From: Tilletia caries
Lineage: Eukaryota; Basidiomycota; Exobasidiomycetes; Tilletiales; Tilletiaceae
Direction of reading: 5' to 3'
Length of the DNA: 64,000 nucleotides
NCBI GenBank assembly: GCA_032718865.1
Contig: JALUTQ010000003.1
Span: 92,001 to 156,000 of the forward strand
Both the position numbers and the translations under genes were made by a program. The notes beneath the pieces were generated by a model that had not been told where the DNA came from, did no database searches, and saw only the letters and a program-made list of their open reading frames with translations. Below are positions 21,879 through 31,610 of the stretch, in pieces; the first letter of the stretch is position 1; each line of letters starts with the position of its first letter.

Positions 21879-23584
21879 CTAGCTGTGGTGGACCGGGCCC
21901 GACGAGCACGACGACGCGTGCGAGAAGGAGGAGAGCGCGGAACATCGGCGCTGATGGCCGTGCTGAGCAGCCTCTCCATCACAACAAGCACCGCCGCTGC
22001 TGCCGCTATTGCTGGCGCCGGTAGTCCAGCCGCCGTCTTTGCTGCAGCAGGCGTAGTTGGATCGAAGCTTGTCCGCGAGCTGAGACTCCGGTCTGTCGAA
22101 GTGGTTGCGGTCGTCGGGGATGTCGTGTATCTTCGCCATGAGCTCGTCGAGTGCGAGCAGCCTGTAGGATTTCAAGTACGTGTCAATAATGAGGGGGGTG
22201 AACCTCCGAGATAAGTGTTAAAGGACACCAAAGTGGGTCGACTCACTCTTCCTGCTCCTTCCCACACACGCAGAGTCGTCGCCCACTCTTCCTGGACGCG
22301 ATCTCCGTCCGATCCGCCTCCGGCACTGGACTCGGGTCCGTCTCCGAGTAGGCAGGCAGCAGTATGGATTCCCATCGGAGGGCGCAGCTGGGGACATGGA
22401 TGGACCAGGCTAGGGTGTAGGCGACGTGTCGCTGAGGGATGCTGCTGCTGCTGCTCGTCGCTTTCCGCTGTTTCTTCTCCCCCTTCGTGAGCTGTGTGTC
22501 TGCGCCGTCCTGGGATCGGGTGTGGTCCGCGTGCTGTTCCTGCTGTTCCTGTTGATACTCGTTCTCGCTGAGCATGTAGAAGGTGAACCGAGCGGTGAAT
22601 AGGTGTTCGACGTCGATGCCCAGCCTCTTCGACTCGCTGCTTGGCCTGCGAGAGGGAGTAGTCAGAATCAAGTGAGTAAGTAGTAAGGGGCCGCGCAGCA
22701 CGTCAGTAAGCTTCTGGAATTGGGGAAAGTCGCTCACCTCATCACTGCACAACTTGGCATGCGCAGCAACCAGCCATCTGTCTCTAACTTCGACGTGGAC
22801 TGATGTAAGAGGACCAGCCGTCTTGATGGCAACTCCTGCTCGACGCCTTTTATCTTCCGCGACCGCAGCGTGACTTTCTGATCGATGGCAAACTCGACGG
22901 AGCTCAGCCGGAATAAGGGGGAAGGAGCAGGGAACTGTGCTCGTACCCGAATCATCCCCCCAATCGTGAGATGCTGGGCCTGTACTTGGATGAGCACGGG
23001 TCCGATACCGTCATGTGCACCAGTCTGGACGTGGGTGTAGCAGAACGGGTCCGAGTCGGCTGCGACAGCCGGTTGGGGGATCAGGTAGAGCTCCTTCTTC
23101 GCTGTGATCATTCGACTGAGGCGGAGACGCGACTGGTAGTGAGCGGCGGCGAGGAGGTACTGTTGCGACTTGTTGTTCTGGATGACGTTGTAAGCCGCAG
23201 CAGTGTGAGGGATCTCGAGCCTGGCCTGCCACGTGTGGACTGTGCCTGGAAGCAGAACCCGGTCGGAGACGTCAAAGGACGCCTTGATGGGTTCGAAGAC
23301 GGTGGACTCTGGCCTGTTGTTAAACTGAACAGTCGAACAGAAGGGACGGGAGTAAGACAGTATTCAGTGGGAATGAGTCCATGTCCGAAGCAGCTCCGAT
23401 GGAGACTCACTTCCAGATTCTCGAATCGCTGGAGAGATATCGTGAGCGATGTCAAGCGGGAGGGTGGCCGTTCATGAGGGCCAAGCTGAAGGTGGACCTG
23501 GACGAGGAGGGGCGTGGTCTCCGTGCTGCGGCGGTGCGGGCTCAGAAGAACCTGTGTAGCATCTGTGGTGATTGAGAGACGCAT
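21879..23584 (-). CDS. possible arrestin-like protein
   Basis: Four exons: 23584..23411, 23324..22738, 22645..22247, 22203..21879; phases agree and the total is 494 aa. The beta-rich N-terminal half reads like an arrestin fold: VQVHLQLGPHERPPSRLTSL, then ASFDVSDRVLLPGTVHTWQA (the usual 'pressure from the lipid/LPPG' turn), then VLIQVQAQHLTIGGMIRVRA and a basic strand QKVTLRSRKIKGVEQEL. Fungal alpha-arrestins link membrane cargo to ubiquitin ligases. I see no PY motif, and the last 60 residues are Ser/Cys/Gly-rich and may be mis-modelled. The last acceptor (GAG) is weak. The fold assignment rests on pattern only. Confidence 0.5.
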
Positions 23585-25157
23585 CTCGTGGGAATGAAAG
23601 AAGAACGGAACGGAGGGCGGGGTTTGGGGGGAGGAGCGGGCAGGGCGGCTGGAGGAGGAGAGACTGCAAGCTGCGAGGATGGCGGCGCGCTTCTTAAAGA
23701 GGGAAGGAAGATTGAGACTCGAGTCAGCAGTTAGCTTCTGCCTGTCACTTTACGCCATGTTCATTCATCGATTCTGTAGGGCCCCACCCGCATCGGCGCA
23801 TCCATAGGCGAGGCACAAGTTTGGAAGCCGAGCAGGGCGGAACAGCGTGCAGGCCTTGACGTCGGCCGAGTTCGCAGAACGGGCGTAGAGAGGCGTGCTG
23901 CCCTGTGGGAAAATGAGGCAAGCCCGCCCGCAGTCAAGGTGACAGATGAGGCCAATTAGCGAATGAATAATGAATAATGAATTGGTGAGTCCGTGGGCGG
24001 GTAGCGCGTCGAACAGGGCACCACCCGGTTCTACGGATCACGGCTTGCGCAGGTGAAGCGACGATGCAGCCTGCATTCTTCTGCAGGCGGCGTGCAGGGC
24101 CACGGCAGTGCAGTCTGCAGATGAGATTTGGAAGTTCTCTAGGCAGGGTGGAGGAGGAAGTCAGGAGGAGCGAGGAGGAGAAAGAGGGTCTGCGCCGCGC
24201 TCAGTCCTTGGAGGAAAAGACCAGCGTTAATCGATGACGCATCGTCACGTCGGTACATGCGTGCTTCCTACTTCCTATAGTTCCTAGTTCCTACACATCC
24301 TGCGATCGTTCTTCCTTCATCGCCCTCATCTGCCAGGGCCGCGTCTGTGCCTTGCCTTCCTGCTGGGTGTTCGTTTGCGGTGGCCGGTGACGTCCAAATT
24401 GCGTTTCTCGGACCGAGATTCGAATTTCGAAGGCACGAGCAGCAGTAGCAGCTGGGACTTGGGAAGGAAGAGGTCAGAGGACCGCCAGCGTGACTTGGGA
24501 ACCCCCAAACCTGACGCCTGACGACTGCTTCCAGAAATAGCAACCTCCTGCTTCATGCTTCATCTCTCTGAGCATCGACATGGTGGTGCTGAGTGAGTAT
24601 AGTGAGTAGTGAGTCAGTGGAGTTGTGTGGGAAACCGGAAAAGTGTCAGATCGGAGTAAACCAGGCGAAAGTGATCCTTTGTTTGCTTACGTAGTCATAC
24701 ATCACATTTATCCGTCAGGAAGCCGAGTTTTGCCGTAACCCGAGTCCCGAACCTTCCCTCCTCACCCTCAATTTTGCGAGCTTGGACGACCCGGTCCTCT
24801 CTGGGAGAAAGGGCATAACATGAAAGCAGCATTCGCCCAAAGATATAGCATTGACACGACCAAGAAGAGTCCCAGGGAGAGAGAGAGGGTGGGAATGGGG
24901 GAGGTTGGGGGTATGGGATAGGAACCGGTGTGTTGATCCATAAGCGTGCGTGTATATGTGGAAACCCTTCATCCACTGCCCAACCCCCACCCCCGTCCCT
25001 CGCGCGTGCCAGCGCGCCGGCCAACCCGCGCCATAAATCCGCGTTCCGCCCCCCTAAAGAAATGGGATGAATCGTCCTTCCCAAGATCCCAAATAAGGTT
25101 CAGAGTGCCCTGCCGAGGAAAAGAAGCTGCTGCTGCCGAAAAAGCACCCAGAAAGTT
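23585..25157. other. intergenic, 1.57 kb
   Basis: Upstream of the arrestin-like gene and downstream of the 805-aa orphan. No coherent frame. A run of near-repeats (TTCCTA units, about 24266-24293) and a C/T-rich block near 24880-24990 are present. Confidence 0.45.
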
Positions 25158-27575
25158 TTAAACGCGGCCTTGCTCGAGGGAGGCCGTACCGGGCCCTGCG
25201 CCGAGACGAACAGATTGCATCGAGGATGCCAGTGACGATGACGTGACGTCCTCCTCCTTGATGATCCACCTGGGAGCACGGGCGCGGTTCATGTTGGGGG
25301 TCCGACCGCCTTCCGCTTCCGCGTCCGCTTCCTCGGGTGGGGGTGAGGGGCGAGGTGGGCCATATCCAGCTCCGGCTCCGGCTCCACTTCCAGCTCCAGC
25401 TCCGGATCCTGGTCCCATCATCCACCTCCCTCCCTGGTCAGATCCTTGCCTTGCCGGAACCATCGTATACGGACTTCGCTGACCCGTCGCTTCGCCCGGC
25501 TCCAGCCCAAGCCCGTGCCCCAACACACCGTCGTCCTCGCCTTCTCTGTAGGTAGTAGCAGATCCACCGCGCGATAATGACGGCGGCGGTGCTGGGGCGC
25601 CCCAAGTACCCGCCGGTGGACCTTCCGTAGCAGGCGTGAGCGGAGGCAAGCTCGACCTTCGCGCGTCCGCAATCGAAGCGGCCATCGCAGGACCCGGAAG
25701 ACCTCCTAACCCGCCTCCTGCACCTCCTCCTCCTCCATAAGAACCTTGCATCCCGCCCGCCCATTCGCCCAGCCCACCCCATCCAGCCCCCGTCGCTCCG
25801 AATCCAAATCCGTACCCAGTCCCCGGCCCACCAAGCGGAACACCAGTCGCCCCAGGAGTCGTCCGCACATTCGCAGAGGCAGACAACAGCGGGTCCTGTC
25901 CTGCGGCCGTCCGCTCAAAGGCCAACCGCGCCCGTTCCATATCCGCCCGATTCAAGCCGGCCAATCCGCGCAGGTCCGGCGTGCGCAGACCGGTGCCCGC
26001 TCCTGCTCCTGCTCCTACTCCTACTCCTGCTCCTGCTCCTGCTCCCGCCGCTCCGGGGGTGTGGCCGGAAGGACTCATTTGGATCCCAATACCTGTGGTG
26101 AGGAGGGACGTTTTGGCTGTGAAGTCCATCGGGTTCTCCTCGTCCTCCACATCTACAGTAACACCACCCGCGCTCACTTTTTTGGGGGTCGTCTCCAAGG
26201 CCGCTGTTCCTTCTCCTGTTGTTGCTGTTGTTGTTGGATCGTTGGCGCCATCTCCACCACCACCGCCTCGAGCTGCCAGTGCTTCCGCCGCGTCAGCTGC
26301 CTCGGCCATGTCCTTCGCCCTCCGTCTCTGATGCTTCAGAGGTGTCTCGGGCGGTGGATGGGTCGCGCTCAGCGGTGTCCTCGCGCCCGGTGCCTGACCA
26401 GGCGTCAGCGAGCCAGGTGTCAGGTCGGATCCCGAGATCGATCCTCCTGCCGCTGGCGGACCGGCTCGAAAGGAGGAGGACAGGTGTTGAGGTGGCCCAG
26501 GCATGGAAGGGATCCTGAGATTCGGTTTCCGACTTGCGCGCGAGCCGCTAGAGCCAGCAGACCCGGTCGGCGACTGCTGATGAAGGGATGCATTCACCAA
26601 GGACGGAGGGGTCCCCATGGAGGAAACTGGAGAGGGAAAGTTGGTACCGACAGATGCCGAGGGCGCGTGAGAGAATCTGGGAGAGTTCCGCGCGGGAGGC
26701 GTCGAGGTGGGCGTGATAGACGATGATGTTGACGGGGAGGAGGAACGCGCAGGAGAAGCTGGATAATTCGCCGCGACACCCGAGGCGCGAATGAGATGCG
26801 CGTTGGAAGGTGTTACAGTAGCATTGCTACCGGCGGGCGCCGCAATGGAATTTGCCAGTGGACTCGGACCTGGACGTCCTGCCGCCATGGCAGCTTTGGC
26901 AGCGAGTGCAGCTGGTGAGGAGGACTGTCGGGCCCTGCGGACGACCACGGCCCGCGCAGGCGCGTGAATGCTATTCGCGGACCCCATGCCGATCCATCCT
27001 TGGGAGTCTTTACTGAGCGACGGGGTCGTGGCTCGGCTGGGCGGGGCGGTGGAAGTGTGCGACGGATCGTCTCGGTTTGTAGATGGATGTGATTGAGACT
27101 CCATCAATTCGCCATTCTCTGTCGGGTCGGGCTCCTCGGCCACGGCGAAGGGGATCATGTTCTTGCTTGAGGTTTGCTCGAGATATGCGCCTGGTGCCCT
27201 ACGCGAGCCTGTGCCGACCTGACCGCCGCGGGCCATGTAGACTTCCAAGTCCGGCGGGTCGGTGACAGCGAGTGGATTGAGACGCTTGAGGGCCTGCCAC
27301 GAAATCCACTTGCCCGTCGGCTTGTACTTGTTCCCTCGGATACGCTTTACGGTGGGGAACTCGATCCGGGGTGATCCGTCCTTGGGGCGGACGATGCGCG
27401 CGCCCGTAGCGTGCAGGCGAGAGTTACCGTCGAAGTCCTTGGCCGCGACGGGTGTGATTGAGTTGTCCCAGATGTGTTGGAGGAACGCCTTGGATCCCAT
27501 TGATTCGGCAAACTCGACATACTCCTCCGGGCCGACGACGAAGAAGGTCGTCAGGGATGCTCCGCTGCGAGCCAT
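25158..27575 (-). CDS. orphan 805-aa low-complexity protein with conserved-looking N-terminus
   Basis: Single long exon, function unknown. The first 120 residues look globular: LTTFFVVGPEEYVEFAESMG, AFLQHIWDNSITPVAAKDFD, IEFPTVKRIRGNKYKPTGKW, ISWQALKRLNPLAVTD. The rest is Ser/Pro/Thr/Ala-rich and disordered, with a Gly-Ala repeat (about residues 510-535) and Gly/Tyr/Phe-rich stretches near the end. There are few lysines and no membrane segment. The N-terminus may be the only folded domain, with the tail a flexible scaffold. The long uninterrupted frame and codon regularity support a real gene. Several antisense ORFs in the same place are shadows. Confidence 0.72.
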   Translation of the reverse strand: MARSGASLTTFFVVGPEEYVEFAESMGSKAFLQHIWDNSITPVAAKDFDGNSRLHATGARIVRPKDGSPRIEFPTVKRIRGNKYKPTGKWISWQALKRLNPLAVTDPPDLEVYMARGGQVGTGSRRAPGAYLEQTSSKNMIPFAVAEEPDPTENGELMESQSHPSTNRDDPSHTSTAPPSRATTPSLSKDSQGWIGMGSANSIHAPARAVVVRRARQSSSPAALAAKAAMAAGRPGPSPLANSIAAPAGSNATVTPSNAHLIRASGVAANYPASPARSSSPSTSSSITPTSTPPARNSPRFSHAPSASVGTNFPSPVSSMGTPPSLVNASLHQQSPTGSAGSSGSRASRKPNLRIPSMPGPPQHLSSSFRAGPPAAGGSISGSDLTPGSLTPGQAPGARTPLSATHPPPETPLKHQRRRAKDMAEAADAAEALAARGGGGGDGANDPTTTATTGEGTAALETTPKKVSAGGVTVDVEDEENPMDFTAKTSLLTTGIGIQMSPSGHTPGAAGAGAGAGVGVGAGAGAGTGLRTPDLRGLAGLNRADMERARLAFERTAAGQDPLLSASANVRTTPGATGVPLGGPGTGYGFGFGATGAGWGGLGEWAGGMQGSYGGGGGAGGGLGGLPGPAMAASIADARRSSLPPLTPATEGPPAGTWGAPAPPPSLSRGGSATTYREGEDDGVLGHGLGLEPGEATGQRSPYTMVPARQGSDQGGRWMMGPGSGAGAGSGAGAGAGYGPPRPSPPPEEADAEAEGGRTPNMNRARAPRWIIKEEDVTSSSLASSMQSVRLGAGPGTASLEQGRV

Positions 27576-28302
27576 GGCCGATCAATCTGTATCGCGCAAG
27601 GAAGGGATGGGAAGACTGGGCGACGACGCGCTGCTGGCAAAGATTCAAATATAGATTCTACCTGCAAGGGCCAGAAGTCAGGACCCGGAGCTCAAGAAGG
27701 AGAACGACGCGCGACTGACCCGTGATGATGAGAGAGAGAGCTCTCAGTCAACCCTGACTGGAAAGACGGTACGAAGAGGAGATCCTGGGTGTGCTTAGAC
27801 TGTGCCAGACTCGGTGCTGGCGAGGTGCATCCGCCTGGCGCTGGGTGGATGCGTGACGATCGGGTGCACAGCGAAGAGAAGAGAGAGAGACCTGTTTCGG
27901 GTCTGTCTGCACTGGAAGGGGAGAGAAGAAGTCGCTTTCGAGGTTGCACAAGATGGAGGAGAGGGTGACCGGTTCGTGTAGTGGTCTCTCTTGCAATGGT
28001 TCTGTAGCTGCTCGTGGTTCGGTCCAACCTGGCCGATCGGAGTGCAAGTCAGTAGAGCCAAGCATGCGGCAGTTCCACTCCGAGTCCTTTCCCAGTTCTC
28101 ACGGACAGCAATTCTGATGATGAGCATGGCAATGGGTCAAGCCCCGCGCTCAAGAACGACAAGTGCGGTCCCCTTCCATCATAGCAAAGATGTGTATATC
28201 CTGAATCGTGATAAGCGTGACAAAGAAAGCGTGACAATATAGGTCTTTCAAGGTGACAAACACCGGAGTGAAGGACAAGCGGTGGGGGTGTTAGCCAGCT
28301 TC
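27576..28302. other. intergenic, 727 bp
   Basis: Promoter of the 805-aa orphan and 3' flank of the acid phosphatase. No gene recognised. Confidence 0.45.
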
Positions 28303-29784
28303 TCAAAGCAGAGTGGCAAGAGCTCCACCGAAAACTGCCAGGGCAGCAGCCACCATGACAGGGTGTACATTCGCGCCGGTGCGAAGCTGGGCAACAGCCG
28401 CGCTGGTCGACGTCGCAGAAACAGCAGACGAGGACGCGAATGGGTCTGTACCGTATGGCCGCTTACCACCCGTCGCCGTCAAGTTCGTTGTACTCGTCGA
28501 TTCCGTAAGGACTTGGTTCACGTTCAGACCGGGAAGGATCAGCGCGGCCTGTCCACCGGCACCGATGACGTTCGGTTGCGGAGGAGCGTAGAACTCGGTG
28601 AAGAGATCAGCCGAGAGCGGACCGGGAGCGACGCCGGTCAGGTTCGTCAAGGGTCGCTCCTGGACGGGGACGTTTACGTTCTGGTAGCCAGTTACGTTCG
28701 CCACGAAGCTGAGGACGTTGGACATCGTCTTGTTGACGTCCCCTCGGCCGAGAGTCTTGAGTCCCCAGTTGGCCTCGACCGTGCTCAGGAAGGAGTAGTG
28801 AGTGTAGTACGTGTCATCCTCAGTGCCGACGAGGTTCTGGGGCAGACCGTTACCAAGAATGATGGTGGCCACCTGGTTGTTCACTGTGTAGTCCTCGTTC
28901 TCGTCAAAGCTGAGCACGATCAGCGAGCGGTTGTTGTTGAATGCGGTGTTGTTCAGGAGCGGGAGGAGGAAGAAGTCTGTCCAGTTGCTGAAGAAGGCCG
29001 GCGAAGTGTCGTGGCCGTCGTTCACCATGTTGGGTGTCATGAACATCCATTGTGGCAGGGCGTCGGCGGAAGCGTCGGCAGCGAAGTCGTTGAAGTTCCG
29101 GTTTCGTTCGCGGAGAGTGGCGTTCCCACTGACCCGGTCAAGGATAGCGCACGGATTCTGCGGAAAATGTCGATATCAAGAGTGAGCGTCCACCGAACAC
29201 CGCAAGCAAATTCAGAGCTGGGAACTCACGTGCTTGCGAACGTAGTACGTCCACGTTGCAGATCCTTCGATGTAAGCCTTCTGGGTGTAGTTGAAGCCGG
29301 TGTAACCCGTCGTGGGCAGCTGTTCTTGGTAGCAGGCCCACGAGATCGCCTTCTCGTCGAGCAAGTCAAAGACTGAAGTCACGTTCGTGGGGATGCGATT
29401 AAACGAGTCGTCCGCCAATCCAAAGTAGTCGCCTACCACGGACGAGATGTAGTTAGGCTCCGACGGATGTGTGACCGCGTACGAGGAAGTGAGGGTAAGA
29501 CCTTTCGAGGCGAGGTTCATGAAGGCCGGAGTGGAAAAGGCCACAGCCGCATTGGTGTTCTCGAGCCAGATGTGGGTAATTCGGTCAAAGGCTTTGCCAG
29601 CGACGACGGGCCCGTTCTGGAGGGTGCCATTGTTCATCCCGCCTCCCGTGGCGCTCTGGGACAACGGTCCATCGGAAGAAGAGGCGAAGACGAGGCCTGT
29701 GGCAATGGTGGAGCGCTTGTCGGTGGGAACGGCGGCGACGAGGGCCGGGAGGACGATGGCGATAGCCAGCTGGGAAAGTTGCAT
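28303..29784 (-). CDS. secreted acid phosphatase / phosphoesterase, probably GPI-anchored
   Basis: Exons 29784..29230 and 29157..28303 (phase 0) give 469 aa. This is the phosphoesterase family of fungal acid phosphatases, which release phosphate from extracellular esters. Seen: a signal peptide (MQLSQLAIAIVLPALVAAVP), then FDRITHIWLENTN, SYAVTHPSEPNYISSVVGDY, NMVNDGHDTS and IVLSFDENEDY, the expected metal/active-site segments in order. There are many N-x-S/T sites, a Ser/Thr-rich stalk, and a C-terminal hydrophobic end (VMVAAALAVFGGALATLL) after small residues, as for GPI attachment. It would act at the cell surface or wall. Confidence 0.88.
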
Positions 29785-29977
29785 GGCTGAAGGTCGGACA
29801 GGAGGGTTCTAGAGGAAAACGAGGGGGAAGAGGAAGCGGATGATGTGAGGGAGGAAAGGAGGTGAGCAAAGTCTGTGAGGGAGGAAGAAGATGAGCTTTC
29901 GAGCGAAGTCAGGGGACGCCAAATGAGCTACTCGGGCCCAACGATGTGAACGTCGTTCCCATTTTTAGTTTGTCAAT
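29785..29977. other. phosphatase upstream region
   Basis: About 190 bp between the phosphatase start codon and the MITE-like element. No clear core promoter motif. Confidence 0.4.
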
Positions 29978-30260
29978 TAAAAAACCCTCTCCACAGGAGA
30001 GGGTCCCCAAGCTCAATGAACAGGACAGGCTCAATGAACAGCCATACAAAACGCCACGTGGTGGGGTCTTCATCCACCTGGTGCGCCTTCATTTTTGAAT
30101 GTTTTGACATGCTTACACCGGGAGGGACATCAGGGAGGCAGGCTGAAGCTGTAGCTGCCGTTTTCTGTGTGAGGTTCATAGGAAAAAGAGGCGATTGTTC
30201 ATTGAGCTTGTCGTGTTCGTTGAGCCTGGAGGCCCTCTCCACAGGAGAGGGCTTTTAGTA
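29978..30260. mobile_element. MITE-like element with about 65-bp inverted repeats
   Basis: The left end (29978..30043) and right end (30192..30260) are imperfect inverted repeats of each other. Each contains the 19-bp near-palindrome CCCTCTCCACAGGAGAGGG (29985..30003 and 30233..30251) and two copies of GCTCAATGAACA or a one-base variant, spaced by six bases. The interior (about 150 bp) has no ORF. This is a typical non-autonomous DNA element. A TA or TTA target duplication is possible but not certain. Confidence 0.75.
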
Positions 30261-31610
30261 ACGCTAAAATTACCAACGAAAGTCTGGTCATCATTGGGCC
30301 CGAGTACAACAGACTGCCTCGTCCTGGGCGTTTCCCAAGTCCCACGTTCCAGGCAGTTTGCTGCTCAGCGCCGAGCGCGTACCTTGCAGTCGTCGGGAGA
30401 GATCAGCGAAGGCGACCACCTCATTCACCTTTTCCTTCATTATGTAACCCCTGCGCAGCTTCGGCCCCGCCTCCTCTCAGGCTCTGGCAAGTCGCGACCG
30501 AAACAGACTCTGCCGCCGGGACCTCGCGCTGCAGCCCTGGCACGTGCTCAGTGCGCTACGCTCATCCGAGCATGAGGCATCCCGCAGGAGGCAGCGGGGA
30601 GAGGGACAGACGAGGACCCGAGGGCTGTTGGAGGCAGGCGAGGAACAGCGAGAGAGTGGGCGAGTGGCGGAGAGGCGGAGTAAAGAACCAGCGGAAGCCG
30701 GAACCGGCGGGCGAGGAAGCCCTGCTGCCGTCGGCATGGTTGGTCGCCGCAAGCGAAAACGCTCCTTGTTTTGGACGCTGCGAAGCTTTTCCCGGCGGTG
30801 TGGGACTCGACGTGGGTCGGTCGTGGGAATTCCAAATCCAAACCTCTCGCTGTGCCGCTGCCACCTCTCCTCTCCACTCTCCACGCTGGCCCCAACTGCA
30901 AGGGCAAGCGAGGCTGTGGATAAGTTCGAGGTCCAATCAGCGTTCGGCTATTGGTGACTTGGTGAGAAACTCATCGCTCCTCGCTCACCGCTCACCACGT
31001 CACGCGCTCCCGTCCCGTCATAATGGTCAGGTTCGCGCCCAGCGAGCACCTTTCATGACAAGAACCACGAATTCATTTGTTCAAGCCTCAAGCAGGATAA
31101 GACGAGTTAAGCAAGATGCATACATAATTACCCAGCAGCAGCGCATCCATTATCCATGGTCCGAGCTCCGAGCATCATGCGTGATGCGAGTGAGGAGGAA
31201 TGTGCAGTCGCTTATGTACCGAGATGAGAAGATTGACAGCTCCATATTTTGAAGAAGGCCCAGAGCTGTCCAGGATCAGGCCATCGTAACTCAAGCTTGC
31301 CCTTATCCCTCCCATCCCCTCTCTTACTCCAGCTTCAGCTTCGCACCTCATAAAGTCGAAGTTATTCACTCGTTCACGCTCGGGGGCCTGCATCGCGTTT
31401 GCGTCAAACTTTCTCCTCTCTCAACTCGTCTGACAACGACTTCCGTGCAGCTTCATCTTCTCCCGGACCTCTTTCATCGGCCATTACCCTCCTCTGTACG
31501 TATCTCAGGTGTCGATCGATTCATCTGCCTGAGCAGGAAGTTCTGACAGCCTTGTCCTTTCTCACAGTCCGACCCTTGAACCTATCCTGACCCCTCAAGA
31601 TCCCTCGAGC
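30261..31610. other. intergenic, 1.35 kb
   Basis: Between the MITE-like element and the first multicopper oxidase. Overlapping plus- and minus-strand ORFs around 30477-30957 share one low-complexity, GC-rich stretch and none shows a domain. The part next to 31611 should hold the oxidase promoter. Confidence 0.4.

Noticed and set aside
25746..26726. 326-codon ORF antisense to the 805-aa orphan
   Set aside because: Mirror frame of a GC-rich coding exon; Arg/Ser-rich with no domain.
30544..30957. Plus-strand ORF ending VQSAFGYW, similar to the MC-family tail
   Set aside because: No Met-Cys start or CxxC pairs, opposite strand, low-complexity body; the tail match is probably chance.
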